Source of the DNA: Paraburkholderia sp. BCC1884 | GTDB taxonomy: Bacteria; Pseudomonadota; Gammaproteobacteria; Burkholderiales; Burkholderiaceae | Assembly: GCF_900996225.1 (NCBI RefSeq) | Contig: NZ_CAAJGL010000022.1 | Location: forward strand, 62,001 to 126,000 | Direction of reading: 5' to 3' | DNA length: 64,000 nt | Shown here: positions 1-9,064 of the stretch, in pieces | How positions within the stretch are numbered: the stretch's first letter is position 1 | Layout of the letters: the number at the start of each line of letters is the position of its first letter | Translations under genes and position numbers: made by a program | Notes under the pieces: model-generated | What the model was told of the DNA's origin: nothing | The model's database searches: none | The model's input: the letters and a program-made list of their open reading frames with translations, nothing else

Positions 1-237
1 GGCGACGATCAGGGAGCGGCCATCCGGCGTGATCATCAGATGGTGCGGTTCCTTGCCGGTCGGCTCCGTGCCGACGACCTTATGCGTGGTCTCGTCGATC
101 AGCGTGAGTTGTGCCTCACCGGAGTCGAGCACGATCACGTTATCGGCGGCCTGCGCGTAATTCGCGACGGCGAGCATGCCGAACAGCGACGCGCCAAGCG
201 CGGCGATCCTTGTAATGGAAACGATAGGAGATGGCAT
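1..237 (-). CDS. YncE-like beta-propeller protein, N-terminal part (cut by window edge)
   Basis: Only the first 79 codons lie in the window; the gene runs off the left edge. The start at 237 is followed by a hydrophobic signal peptide with an AQA-type cleavage site near residue 30, so the product should be periplasmic. The mature start (VIVLDSGEAQLTLIDETTH, then a GKEPHHLMITPDGRSLIVA stretch) has the look of a YVTN/YncE beta-propeller blade, where a 'TPDGR' turn precedes a short strand. Substrate and role cannot be told from this fragment. Confidence 0.7.
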   Translation of the reverse strand, partial: MPSPIVSITRIAALGASLFGMLAVANYAQAADNVIVLDSGEAQLTLIDETTHKVVGTEPTGKEPHHLMITPDGRSLIVA

Positions 238-505
238 GGGGATCGTAGTCAGAAACGGGGAAATCGAGGTGGAATGTAATGAAGATGTCGGACGTTCGTC
301 GGATATCGACCGAAATCGAGAGGCAGTCCCTGTCTAACGTTTGTACCGACTCTGTCGATGACACGAAAATTCACGGATATCTGCATTGCCATCCAGATCG
401 ATTGCCGACCGTCGCGATAGCTGATCCCATTCGACCACGCGTGCGGCGCAGCCGACCCTCTTCCACGAAAAAACAGATAATGCTGAATCGCCGCGCGAAC
501 TAACC

Positions 506-536
506 AAGGTGCTGTGACTCAGTGAAACAGCACCTT
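506..536 (+). promoter_or_regulatory. Perfect 10-bp inverted repeat just upstream of the msrA ribosome binding site
   Basis: The arms AAGGTGCTGT (506-515) and ACAGCACCTT (527-536) are exactly complementary around an 11-base loop. The hairpin ends five bases before the GAAAGGG Shine-Dalgarno of msrA. There is no T-run after it, so it is not a terminator. It could be a protein-binding site or an mRNA leader hairpin. The rest of 238-505 shows no gene. Confidence 0.5.
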
Positions 537-553
537 CAATGAAAGGGATCGAT

Positions 554-1057
554 ATGACGACGCAAACCGAAACCGCCCTGCTGGCCGGCGGCTGCTTCTG
601 GGGCATGCAGGACCTGGTGCGCCGCTATCCGGGCGTGCTGTCCACGCGCGTGGGCTACACCGGTGGCGAGACACCCAACGCCACGTATCGCAACCACGGC
701 ACGCACGCGGAGGCGATCGAGATCGTGTTCGATCCGAGCCAGATCAGTTATCGCCAGATCCTCGAATTCTTCTTCCAGATTCACGATCCCACCACGAAGA
801 ACCGCCAAGGCAACGACGTCGGCACGAGCTATCGATCGGCGATCTTCTATCTCAACGAAGAGCAGAAGCAAGTGGCCTTGAACACCGTAGCGGATGTCGA
901 TGCCTCCGACCTGTGGCCTGGCAAGGTCGCCACGGAAATCGTGCCCGCAGGCTCTTTTTGGGAAGCTGAACCGGAACACCAGGATTATCTCGAGCGCAAT
1001 CCCGGCGGCTACACGTGCCACTTCATCCGGAAGGACTGGAAGCTGCCCACTCGCTAA
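554..1057 (+). CDS. msrA: Peptide-methionine (S)-S-oxide reductase MsrA
   Basis: A 167-aa cytosolic repair enzyme that reduces methionine-S-sulfoxide in proteins with thioredoxin as electron donor. The catalytic GCFWG motif is at residues 13-17, with Cys14 as nucleophile; the family core continues through GYTGG and the EHQDY stretch near the C-terminus. Length is typical of MsrA. I chose the ATG at 554 because GAAAGGG lies six bases upstream; an in-frame ATG at 539 lacks a site. A 10-bp hairpin precedes the gene. Nothing nearby suggests an operon. Confidence 0.96.
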   Translation: MTTQTETALLAGGCFWGMQDLVRRYPGVLSTRVGYTGGETPNATYRNHGTHAEAIEIVFDPSQISYRQILEFFFQIHDPTTKNRQGNDVGTSYRSAIFYLNEEQKQVALNTVADVDASDLWPGKVATEIVPAGSFWEAEPEHQDYLERNPGGYTCHFIRKDWKLPTR

Positions 1058-1168
1058 GAGGAGGTCGGCGCAAAGGCTGCACCACCCTGAGGACCGGCGT
1101 CAGATACGGGTCGGTCTCGGGAAAAGCGCAGAGCGGCCCGACGAAGCAACGTTCGCCGGGCCCGGCGA

Positions 1169-4060
1169 TCACCCCGCGATCTTCGACATGACCGCGGTAC
1201 TCGGGTCGTAGCGATAACCCTTCTGAGCCAGTTGCTGGTTCATCGTCGCGCCGATCAGCTTCTGCTGGGTCTCCCGCGCGACCAACTCGTGATCCGGCTT
1301 GAGCCGCTCGAGTTCGGATGCCAGCCGCCGAACCAGCGCCACCTCGCCCGTGCTGCGTGCATCGATAAACAGAATCTTCTCGCCGGCCACGCCGAGTCGC
1401 TGCTTCAGGTCCTTGGCATGCGTGACCCACTGCTCCACATTCGTGCGAACCTCGTCGAGTGCCTTGGCGTGCGACTTCGCTTGCGCTGCTATCTGACGTT
1501 GCAATGCGGCGATCACCTCTGCATTTTCCGACTCGACAGGCGCGCTGGCTGGATGCTGGCCTCGCTGTTCGGCCTTCGCCACGGCCTCGCTTAGCGCCGC
1601 AACGCGTTGTTCCAACTTCGCCGCGCGCTGTTCGGCGAGCTCCGCCCGCTGTCTGGCCGCCGACATCTCTTGCGATACACGATCCAGTTCGGCGCTCGTG
1701 GCCGTCTTCGCCTCGGTCGCAACGCTGACGCGTTGCTGAGCCTCTTGCAACTCCGCCGTCAGGCGGCGCAATTCGTCGAGTTGCGCCGACGCATCGCCGG
1801 TGCGCGCCTCAGCGGCCTTGCGCTCTGCGGAAAGCGCCGTGCGAGCCTCCTGCAGACTGGCCTCCAACCCAGCAAGCCGCGCGAGGCTCTCGCTTGCCTG
1901 TGTGCCGGCGGTTTGCTCGCGCGAGGTGGCCGCGCTCAACTCTTCCGACAATTGCGCCGCTTCTGCGGCTTTCGTCTGATACGCCTTGCTCGCCGTGGCG
2001 AGTTCCTGACGCGCCTGATCGCGATCCTGCGCAACTTGCGCCAATTCATCGCTCTTTGCCGAAACCAGCGTCGCCAGTTCCTCGCGCGCCTTACGCTCTT
2101 CTTCAAGCGATGCCTTCGTCGCTTCGAGCGCTGCGTCTTGCGTCGAAGCCTGTTGCACGTGTTCCGCGATGCGCGCCTCCGCCGACTCGGCACGTGCGGA
2201 CGCCGCATTGGCTTCCTGCGACCATCGCGCTGCCTCGGCCGACTTGACCTCATGGGCGTCGGCCAGATTCGAAGCCTCCTGGCGAGCCACCTGAAGCGCC
2301 GCGGACGCGCGCGCGATGTCGCCATCCTTGCTGGCGACAACCGCATTCAACTCGTCGCGCGCCTTGCGCTCCTCTTCAAGCGTCGCCTTCAGCGCCTGCA
2401 AATTGGCGTCGCGCGCCAACGCGCTTTGCACGAGTTGTTCGATGCGCGATTCGGCCGCTTCAGCACGCGCGATCGCCGTGCTGGCTTCCTGCGTCCATTG
2501 CGTGACTTCTTCGGTTCTGGCTTGCACTGTCTCGCTCAACGTTGCGGCATGCTGCAACGCCTGGTCGCGTTCCTCGGTCACGCGCGTGATGTCGTCAACC
2601 TTGCTTGCAACGTCCGCTTGCAATGCGGCATTCGACTCGCGCGATTCTTCGAGCGTCGACTTCACGGCGGCGAGATCGGCTTCGAGTGCCGCTCCGCGCT
2701 GCGTAAGTTCCGCGTTGCGGGTTTCCGCGGCTTCGGCGCGCGCAACCGCCGCATTGGCGTCCTGCGTCCAACGCGCGACTTCTGCCGTCCTGGCCTGCAC
2801 CGCGTCGTTCAAATTCGCGACGTTGTGCAGCGCCTGATCGCGCGCGCCCGTGAGCAGCACGATTTCGTCCGTCTTGCTCGCGACTTCGGCGAGCAACTCC
2901 CGGTGCGCCTTGTGCTCTTCTTCAAGCAACGTCCGGGTCGATTCCAGTTTGGCGTCTTGTGCCAATCCGCTCTCGATGAGTTGCTCGATACGCACGTCCG
3001 CCAATTCAGCGCGCGACGTCATCGCGTTGGCATGCTGGGTCCAATGCGCGACTTCGTCCGATTTGACCCGCACCGTATCGTTCAGATTCGCGACGGTTTG
3101 CAGTGCGTGATCGCGTGCCTCGGTGAGTAGCGCGATCTCGTCCGTCTTGCTTGCGACCAGCGCGACCGACTCTTCGCGCGCCTGGCGCTCTTCGTCTAGC
3201 GCCTGCCGCGTCGAGTCGAGCGTCGACTTCGTCGCGTCGAGATCGGCTTCCAGCGCCGACCCACGTTGCAACAATGCTTCGATCCGCGCCTCGGCGGTAT
3301 CGGCGCGCGACGAAGCCATGCTGGCTTGCTCGGTCCATCGTGCCACCTCATCCGACTTCGCCTCACAGGCGTCGTCCAGAGCAATGACTTCCTGGCGCGC
3401 CAGATCGCGCTCCTCGGTCAAGCGCGCAATCGCATCGCTCTTGTTCGAGACGACCTCGGTCAACTGTTCGCGTGCGGTCCGTTCTTCGTCGAGCGTCGTC
3501 CTGGTGGTGTCCAGATCGGCATCTTGTATGGCGATTCGCTGCAGCAGTTCGTCGATGCGAAATTCCGCCGCCTCTGCGCGGCTGGTCGCGGTCACGAGTT
3601 CCGCGCCGAGCTGAGCGGCGGTGTTCTCCGACGCAGTCAACGCGTTCGTCACGCTGGCAAGCCGCTCGCGCTCCGCGTCGACCTCTTCAACCGTCTTCTG
3701 ATATTCGGTGAGCGCTTCGTCCCGATCCGCGCGCGCGGTGTCGACTTTCTGGCTCGCTTCCGTCAGGCGATGATGAAAAGCCTTCTCCGCTTCCGTTTGG
3801 GAGGCGGCCCAGATGCGTCCCGCAGCGCTCATCATGGTTTCGGCGAGGTCTTCGGGCACGGCGGCCTGGACCTGCGATTCCGCAGCGCCCGTCTGCCGCG
3901 CTTCGCGCCAGCGCTGCAACGACGCAACGATCTCGACAAGCGATCCGCCCTGAACCTCCGTCCAGATCGTCACGGGAGAAACTCGTTTGCCTTCGTCGAC
4001 CATGCGATCCGCGATCGCGGCGATCCGTTCGTCGGTGATTGTGTCTGCGTCCGTGGACAT
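1169..4060 (-). CDS. KfrA-like DNA-binding protein with long repetitive coiled coil
   Basis: A 963-aa protein. Residues ~7-110 resemble the KfrA N-terminal DNA-binding domain (helix-turn-helix type, TDERIAAIADRMVDEGKRVS). Nearly all the rest is Ala/Glu/Arg-rich coiled coil. Residues 168-720 are six tandem units of 91 residues (13 heptads), except the second, which is 98 (one extra heptad). A Trp-containing EVARWTQ-type motif recurs near position 75 of five units. The C-terminal ~60 residues are non-repetitive and end in a globular-looking QKGYRYDPSTAVM segment. ATG 4060 has AGG six bases upstream; a TTG at 4072 is the alternative. KfrA proteins of IncP plasmids bind their own promoter and multimerise through the coiled coil; this one appears chromosomal. 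Its partner and function are unknown. Confidence 0.8.
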   Translation of the reverse strand: MSTDADTITDERIAAIADRMVDEGKRVSPVTIWTEVQGGSLVEIVASLQRWREARQTGAAESQVQAAVPEDLAETMMSAAGRIWAASQTEAEKAFHHRLTEASQKVDTARADRDEALTEYQKTVEEVDAERERLASVTNALTASENTAAQLGAELVTATSRAEAAEFRIDELLQRIAIQDADLDTTRTTLDEERTAREQLTEVVSNKSDAIARLTEERDLARQEVIALDDACEAKSDEVARWTEQASMASSRADTAEARIEALLQRGSALEADLDATKSTLDSTRQALDEERQAREESVALVASKTDEIALLTEARDHALQTVANLNDTVRVKSDEVAHWTQHANAMTSRAELADVRIEQLIESGLAQDAKLESTRTLLEEEHKAHRELLAEVASKTDEIVLLTGARDQALHNVANLNDAVQARTAEVARWTQDANAAVARAEAAETRNAELTQRGAALEADLAAVKSTLEESRESNAALQADVASKVDDITRVTEERDQALQHAATLSETVQARTEEVTQWTQEASTAIARAEAAESRIEQLVQSALARDANLQALKATLEEERKARDELNAVVASKDGDIARASAALQVARQEASNLADAHEVKSAEAARWSQEANAASARAESAEARIAEHVQQASTQDAALEATKASLEEERKAREELATLVSAKSDELAQVAQDRDQARQELATASKAYQTKAAEAAQLSEELSAATSREQTAGTQASESLARLAGLEASLQEARTALSAERKAAEARTGDASAQLDELRRLTAELQEAQQRVSVATEAKTATSAELDRVSQEMSAARQRAELAEQRAAKLEQRVAALSEAVAKAEQRGQHPASAPVESENAEVIAALQRQIAAQAKSHAKALDEVRTNVEQWVTHAKDLKQRLGVAGEKILFIDARSTGEVALVRRLASELERLKPDHELVARETQQKLIGATMNQQLAQKGYRYDPSTAVMSKIAG
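1901..3559 (-). repeat. Six tandem 273-bp coding repeats (one 294 bp) in the KfrA-like gene
   Basis: Unit borders read from the translation are 3559-3287, 3286-2993 (294 bp), 2992-2720, 2719-2447, 2446-2174 and 2173-1901. Each unit starts with RIxxLxQ, then an EEERKAREEL-like block, an ASKxDEI block and EVARWTQ, and ends in AEA. The period is exactly 13 heptads, so duplication keeps the coiled-coil register; unit 2 carries one added heptad (STRQALD). Confidence 0.85.
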
Positions 4061-4320
4061 AAAGCGCCTCAAGAATCAATGTGACCGGGCGGAAGATCAA
4101 GTCTTCGATACGGTACTACGTCACGCAACGTCCGCGAAATACTCATGGGACGCCTGTAGCAACCTCGACTTCTCCTGCGCGTTACCGGTTTCCGCCCTGC
4201 TGCGACTGACTAGCTTCTGTAGACGAATCGACATGGCCATGCGAGTCGCTACCGCGTGAATCGTCGTTGCCGGGGGTGGCCAATCAGTCGCGTCTCCGTG
4301 CGGGCTGGCTGGCCAGCGTT

Positions 4321-4342
4321 CAATAATAAGCCAGTATTATTG
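4321..4342. promoter_or_regulatory. Inverted repeat upstream of the KfrA-like gene
   Basis: CAATAATA and TATTATTG flank AGCCAG, giving perfect 8-bp AT-rich arms in a GC-rich setting, 261 bp upstream of the KfrA-like start codon. KfrA proteins are known autoregulators, so an own-operator role is possible but not shown. The rest of the gap 4061-4525 has no convincing gene. Confidence 0.35.
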
Positions 4343-4525
4343 CAGGCGAAGCTCGTGTGGGCTCATGGGGCTGCCGATCGCGTCGCCAGCCGATGTGGCG
4401 AACGCCGGTTCACTTCTGTTCTTACTACGGCAACGCGGCCATGAAGTTTAGAGCGCGCGGTCACAAGCCGCGTCAATTCGCGCAAAGCGGAATGGCGAAT
4501 AAGGAATACGGAAAAGGCATTGCGC

Positions 4526-4975
4526 TTACCAAGGCGATTTTTTGTCGCTTCGCCCAAAACGCACGAGACTTGATTCCGCTTCGTCGACTGCGAACACGGG
4601 CGCACAGAGCAATTGCTGTTCGTGCAAATCGAGAAGCCGGGTAATCGGCGAACAATCGGCGGGATCGATCCGCCACACGTCTTTATTCGCGCCGCGAGCG
4701 GCAGCGTCCAGAATGCGCTCGGCATCGAGATAGAAATCACGGTCGAGTGCGCCAAAACCGGCCTGCTGGAGAAACCAGGCGAGATAAAGCGCCTTAACCA
4801 GTTTGGCGAGTAGATCGCCATTGCCCTTACCCGTCTGGAACGCCGCCAGTGCGACGTGCCAGCGCAGCGACTGCTCACGCACATAACTCGCCGGATGCGG
4901 CAATAAGTCGGCTTTACCAAGTGGTTTTCTACGCGACTGATTCCCCGAAGGCCGTTTTTTTCGATTCTGCGACAT
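4526..4975 (-). CDS. Conserved-looking small protein of unknown function
   Basis: A 149-aa protein that I do not recognise. The first ~25 residues are strongly basic (MSQNRKKRPSGNQSRRK), followed by a likely helical domain with RWHVALAAFQTGKGN and a LVKALYLAWFLQQAGFG segment. Short Burkholderia proteins of this build exist, sometimes loosely named regulators, but I see no clear helix-turn-helix. ATG 4975 is preferred over upstream in-frame starts that would add a hydrophobic, AT-rich-encoded leader. No good Shine-Dalgarno is visible. The upstream 400 bp are AT-rich. Confidence 0.55.
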   Translation of the reverse strand: MSQNRKKRPSGNQSRRKPLGKADLLPHPASYVREQSLRWHVALAAFQTGKGNGDLLAKLVKALYLAWFLQQAGFGALDRDFYLDAERILDAAARGANKDVWRIDPADCSPITRLLDLHEQQLLCAPVFAVDEAESSLVRFGRSDKKSPW

Positions 4976-5368
4976 GGACCGTGTGTGATCTGATTGACAC
5001 TGTTCTATTAATCCCAGCATCGTAATGCATATGACGGATAAAAATACCCAACCGAGTGGCAATTTAACAGAATTAATCAATATGCTTCGCGCATATTGGG
5101 ATTTAACTGTGAGCACAGTCGAAATCATCAAGTTATAAATTACCGATTCGAGTTAATGACAAACTCATGAAAATGTAAAAAATCGCGACACGAGTTGAAT
5201 AATGCCGCTCGCCCTTTGCGCGGGCAGGTGTTTCCAATACGAAAAAGCGGCGCGGCTTACGCGGGCTCAAGGGCCGACCAAGCCAGTCCGACCGTGCGCC
5301 AAGCCTCGAATGTTATTATCGGAAACATCGAGCGCCGCCAAAGGCGCGCATCCCAGCCGCCGGACCCC
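4976..5368. other. AT-rich intergenic region
   Basis: Roughly 4980-5200 is clearly richer in A and T than its surroundings and lies between the unknown small gene (minus) and the XRE-cupin regulator (plus). It probably holds both promoters. I could not place convincing -35/-10 pairs. No gene is supported here. Confidence 0.4.
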
Positions 5369-6001
5369 ATGGACACGCATCTCACCAAACCCGCCGATCC
5401 TTCCACGACCGACCTCGGCCGGCGCGTACGCGCCGCCCGTCAGGCGCAGGACCTGACGCTGGAAACGGCGAGCCGCCTGTGCGGCGTCTCCCGCTCCACG
5501 CTGTCGAAGGTCGAAAACGGCCTGATGTCGCCCACTTTCGACGTCCTGCAAAAAATCGTGCTGGGTCTGAAGATCGAAATCGGCGAGTTGTTCGGCTCCA
5601 CGCCGAAGGTGAGCGCCAGCGGCCGGCGCGCGCTGACGCGCAAGGACGAGGGTCAGCGGCACGCCTATCGTGGCTACCAGATGGAACTGCTCGCCACCGA
5701 CCTCGCGCATAAGGCGATGCTGCCGTTTCGCATCCGCATCTCGGCGCACACGCTCGACGCCTTCGACGACTGGGGTCGTCACGAGGGCGAAGAATTCCTG
5801 TACGTGATCAGCGGCAGCGTGTGCCTGTATTCCGAGCTATACGCGCCGACGCATCTGAACGCTGGCGACAGCCTCTACTTCGACAGCCGCACCGGTCACG
5901 CTGCGGTTTCCACCAGCGACGAAGACGCCGAAGTGTTGTGGATGGCAACCAGCGCGGACATTCCGCAGGTGCCGTCCACGGTCGAATCGCAGAAGAAATA
6001 A
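5369..6001 (+). CDS. XRE-family regulator with C-terminal cupin domain
   Basis: A 210-aa transcription factor. Residues ~15-70 form an XRE helix-turn-helix (LGRRVRAARQAQDLTLETAS, SRSTLSKVENGLMSPTFDVL). Residues ~120-195 form a cupin_2 barrel with the HEGEEFLYVISG and LNAGDSLYFDSRTGH stretches, which in such regulators (PuuR/SutR type) bind a small ligand. ATG 5369 begins the conserved part; the longer reading from 5195 adds a low-complexity leader. The stop codon is one base from the stop of the convergent dehydrogenase gene. Ligand and targets are unknown. Confidence 0.85.
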   Translation: MDTHLTKPADPSTTDLGRRVRAARQAQDLTLETASRLCGVSRSTLSKVENGLMSPTFDVLQKIVLGLKIEIGELFGSTPKVSASGRRALTRKDEGQRHAYRGYQMELLATDLAHKAMLPFRIRISAHTLDAFDDWGRHEGEEFLYVISGSVCLYSELYAPTHLNAGDSLYFDSRTGHAAVSTSDEDAEVLWMATSADIPQVPSTVESQKK

Positions 6002-6002
6002 G

Positions 6003-9000
6003 CTAGCGCGCCGCCAGGGCCCGTTGCGCCAATTGCGCAATATGCAGCGCGTGACGACCTGTGCCCTGCTCGATCTGTTCACGGCAACTAAAGCCGTTGG
6101 TCAACACGATCGTCTCCGCGTTCGCCGCTGTCGCGTCGCGTACTGCGGGAAACAGCGCGTCCTCGCCGATCTTCTCCGACAGCGCGTGATGCTCCGCGTT
6201 GAAGCCGAACGACCCTGCCATTCCGCAGCATCCCGTGTCGAGCAGTTTCCATTTCACGCCGAGCTTGTTCAGCAGCGCGGTGTCGCCCTGCATGCCGAAC
6301 AGGGCCTTCTGATGACAATGTCCGTGCACGACCACGTCGGCGGCAAGTGCCGGCCATTCGAACGGCTGACGCGCGACGAAGTCGGAGAAAAGAAAGGTTT
6401 GCGCCGACAGCTTCTTTGCCAACGGATGGTCGGGCAGTTGTTTCAGCAACTCGTCCTTGAACACGGACAAACAACCGGGTTCGAGACCGACCACCGGCAC
6501 GCCGGCGGCGATATCGTCGGCGAGGTCGTCCAGGATATGCGTAAGCAGTTCGCGTGCACGATCGAGCAGACCGAAGTCGTACAGCGGACGTCCGCAACAC
6601 AAGCGTTTTTTCGGCAACACGACCTGCCAACCCAATTGCTTTAAGACATCGGCGGCGGCCTGCGCGATCTCGGGTGTGAAGTGATCGTTGAAGGTGTCGA
6701 CCCACAGAATGACTTTCTTCACGTCGCCGCGCGTATCCGCCGATGTTCTCGCCGCGTCGGAACGCTGCGCAATCTGCCTGTAGGTCGTCGTAGCGAAGCG
6801 CGGCAACTCGCGCGCCTGCGCCACGCCCGCCACCCACTTGCCGATCGACGCCAACCCCGGCGCCGACGTCACGAAATTCGTCAGACGCGGAAAACGCGCC
6901 GCCCACGGCGCCCATTCGCCGATTCGCCCCATGAACAACGCCTGACGTGGCCGCCGATTCGTCTCGTAGTAATGCGAGAGAAATTCGGCCTTGTACGACG
7001 CCATATCCGTATGCGTCGGACAATCGGATTTGCAGCCCTTGCAAGCGAGGCAGGTGTCGAGCGCGTCTTTCACCTCGCGGCTTTGCCAACCGTCGGCGAT
7101 CACCTCGCCTTGCAGCATTTCCCAGAACAGATGCGCGCGGCCACGCGTCGAGTATTGCTCTTCGCGCGTCGCGCGATAGCTCGGGCACATCGTGCCGCCG
7201 TCGAGCGAGCGGCACTTGCCCATGCCGATGCAGCGCTCGATCTCGCGCTGGAAGCCGCTGCCTTCCGGGCTGGCGAAGGTCAGCTTCGTTTGCAGCGTCA
7301 CCGGTTTATAGGCGGGCCCCATACGCAGGTTGTCATCGGCGCGATAGGCATGCACGACCTTGCCCGGATTCAATCGATTGGCCGGGTCCCAGATGGCCTT
7401 GAACTGCTCCATCGCCTGCATGAGTTCGGGGCCGTACATGATCGGCAGAAACTCGGCCTTGGCCTGGCCGTCGCCATGCTCGCCGGACAGCGAGCCGCCG
7501 AATTCCACCACCAGTTGCGCCGCTTCGCGCAGAAACGTGCGCCATGTTGCGATGCCGGCCGCGCTGCGCAAATCGAAGGTGATGCGCGCGTGCACGCAGC
7601 CGTCGCCGAAATGGCCATAGAGACTCGTCTCGTAGCCGTGGCGATCCACCAGCGCCTGGAAGGCGCGCAGGTAATCGCCGAGGCGCAGCGGATCGACCGC
7701 GGCATCTTCCCAGCCGACCACCGGGTCCGGCTTGCCGGGATCGACCGACAACGCCACCGCCGAGGCCCCTGTCTCGCGAATCGACCACACCTTGGCCTGC
7801 AACGCGCGCTCTTCGACGAGCATGGCCGAAATGTTCGGCCCCGCCTCGCCTGACGAAAAATACGCCGCGGCTTTCTCGGCCTGCTGCATCACCGCCTGCT
7901 GGGTGTCCGCGCCGAATTCGAGCACGACCCACGCATCGCCTTCGGGCAGCAGCGCAATCTCGTCCTTCTTCAAACCACGCGCCTGCAGGCCGCGAATGAT
8001 CGCGCGGTCGAGTCCTTCGATCGCGATCGGCTCCCAGCGCATGAAACTCGGCACGGCATCCGCCGCCGTGTAGATATCCGTGAAGCCGACCACCACGATC
8101 ACGCGCCTGGCGGGACTTTTCACGAGGCGCACTTTGGCCTGCAACGTGACGGCGCACGTGCCCTCCGTACCGACCAGTGCACGCGCAACGTTGAAGCCGT
8201 TTTCCGGCAACAACTGATCGAGATTGAAGCCCGACACGCGCCGCTTGATCCGCGGGAATTTCGCGCGTATCTGCCCGGCGTAGGTGTCGCGCAACTGCTT
8301 GAGTGCAGCGTAGATTTCGCCCTGGCGTCCGCCCGCTGCAATGATGCGTTCGAGTTCATCGTCCGATGTCGGACCGACCCAGAAGCGCGCACCGTCGAAG
8401 GTCGCGATCTCCAGCGCCTCGACGTTTTCGACGGTCTTGCCGGCCATCACCGAATGCGCGCCGCACGAGTTGTTGCCGATCATGCCACCGAGCGTGCAGC
8501 GGCTATGCGTGGCGGGATCGGGGGCGAAGGTCAGGCCATATTGTTCGGCGGCATCGCGCAAGGTATCGCAGACCACGCCGGGCTCGACGATGGCAGATCG
8601 CGCGGCGGGATCGATCGACACGACGCGGTTCACGTACTTGCTGGCGTCGGCGACAACCGCGACGTTCACGCATTGGCCGTTCTGCGAGGTGCCGCCGCCG
8701 CGCGCGAGAAACGGCACGTCGTTGCGATGGCAAGCGGCGAGCGTGGCGAGCAGATCGTCGATGTCCGCCGGCACGACGACCGCGAGCGGCACTTGTCGAT
8801 AGTTCGAGGCATCCGCTGCGTACAGGGCCTTCGAGCCCTGATCGAAGCGCACTTCGCCGCGTAGGTGACTACGCAGATCGGTTTCGAGCGCCTGCATCAC
8901 GGCGTCGGTGCCTTTGAAAGGCGTGGCGACGCGCGGCACCTTCGCCGCGTCGGGCGAGGCCTCTTTTGGCGTCTCGATGCCCGCGCCCTGCTCTTCATCC

Positions 9001-9062
9001 AGCGATGTGCCCACTGTTGCGCCCCCTTGTCTCATCTCCTGCGTGGAGCGCGGACGCTCCAT
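6003..9062 (-). CDS. YdiJ-type FAD/Fe-S dehydrogenase, likely D-2-hydroxyglutarate dehydrogenase
   Basis: About 1019 aa, close to E. coli YdiJ (1018). In order: a PCMH-type FAD-binding domain (residues ~60-280, RGGGTSQNGQ, HSRCTLGGMIGNNSCGAHS), FAD-oxidase C-terminal domain (~280-560, GHFGDGCVHARITFD, GGSLSGEHGDGQ), a ferredoxin-like 4Fe-4S part (CIGMGKC, then CLACKGCKSDCP) and CCG repeats (LCCGRPLYDFG, GCCGMAGSFGFN). YdiJ enzymes oxidise D-2-hydroxyglutarate to 2-oxoglutarate. The upstream hglS gene would make that substrate; the two are two bases apart and likely co-translated. The start is uncertain: ATG 9062, ATG 9035, or GTG 9014, the last with an AAGGGGG site. Other FAD/Fe-S lactate-type dehydrogenases look similar, so the substrate rests on context. 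Confidence 0.85.
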   Translation of the reverse strand: MERPRSTQEMRQGGATVGTSLDEEQGAGIETPKEASPDAAKVPRVATPFKGTDAVMQALETDLRSHLRGEVRFDQGSKALYAADASNYRQVPLAVVVPADIDDLLATLAACHRNDVPFLARGGGTSQNGQCVNVAVVADASKYVNRVVSIDPAARSAIVEPGVVCDTLRDAAEQYGLTFAPDPATHSRCTLGGMIGNNSCGAHSVMAGKTVENVEALEIATFDGARFWVGPTSDDELERIIAAGGRQGEIYAALKQLRDTYAGQIRAKFPRIKRRVSGFNLDQLLPENGFNVARALVGTEGTCAVTLQAKVRLVKSPARRVIVVVGFTDIYTAADAVPSFMRWEPIAIEGLDRAIIRGLQARGLKKDEIALLPEGDAWVVLEFGADTQQAVMQQAEKAAAYFSSGEAGPNISAMLVEERALQAKVWSIRETGASAVALSVDPGKPDPVVGWEDAAVDPLRLGDYLRAFQALVDRHGYETSLYGHFGDGCVHARITFDLRSAAGIATWRTFLREAAQLVVEFGGSLSGEHGDGQAKAEFLPIMYGPELMQAMEQFKAIWDPANRLNPGKVVHAYRADDNLRMGPAYKPVTLQTKLTFASPEGSGFQREIERCIGMGKCRSLDGGTMCPSYRATREEQYSTRGRAHLFWEMLQGEVIADGWQSREVKDALDTCLACKGCKSDCPTHTDMASYKAEFLSHYYETNRRPRQALFMGRIGEWAPWAARFPRLTNFVTSAPGLASIGKWVAGVAQARELPRFATTTYRQIAQRSDAARTSADTRGDVKKVILWVDTFNDHFTPEIAQAAADVLKQLGWQVVLPKKRLCCGRPLYDFGLLDRARELLTHILDDLADDIAAGVPVVGLEPGCLSVFKDELLKQLPDHPLAKKLSAQTFLFSDFVARQPFEWPALAADVVVHGHCHQKALFGMQGDTALLNKLGVKWKLLDTGCCGMAGSFGFNAEHHALSEKIGEDALFPAVRDATAANAETIVLTNGFSCREQIEQGTGRHALHIAQLAQRALAAR

Positions 9063-9064
9063 CC

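Noticed and set aside
1607..4084. Long plus-strand frames of 507 and 272 codons opposite the KfrA-like gene
   Set aside because: They are antisense shadows of a GC-rich repetitive coiled-coil gene; their translations are Arg/Leu-rich with no family resemblance and no ribosome sites.
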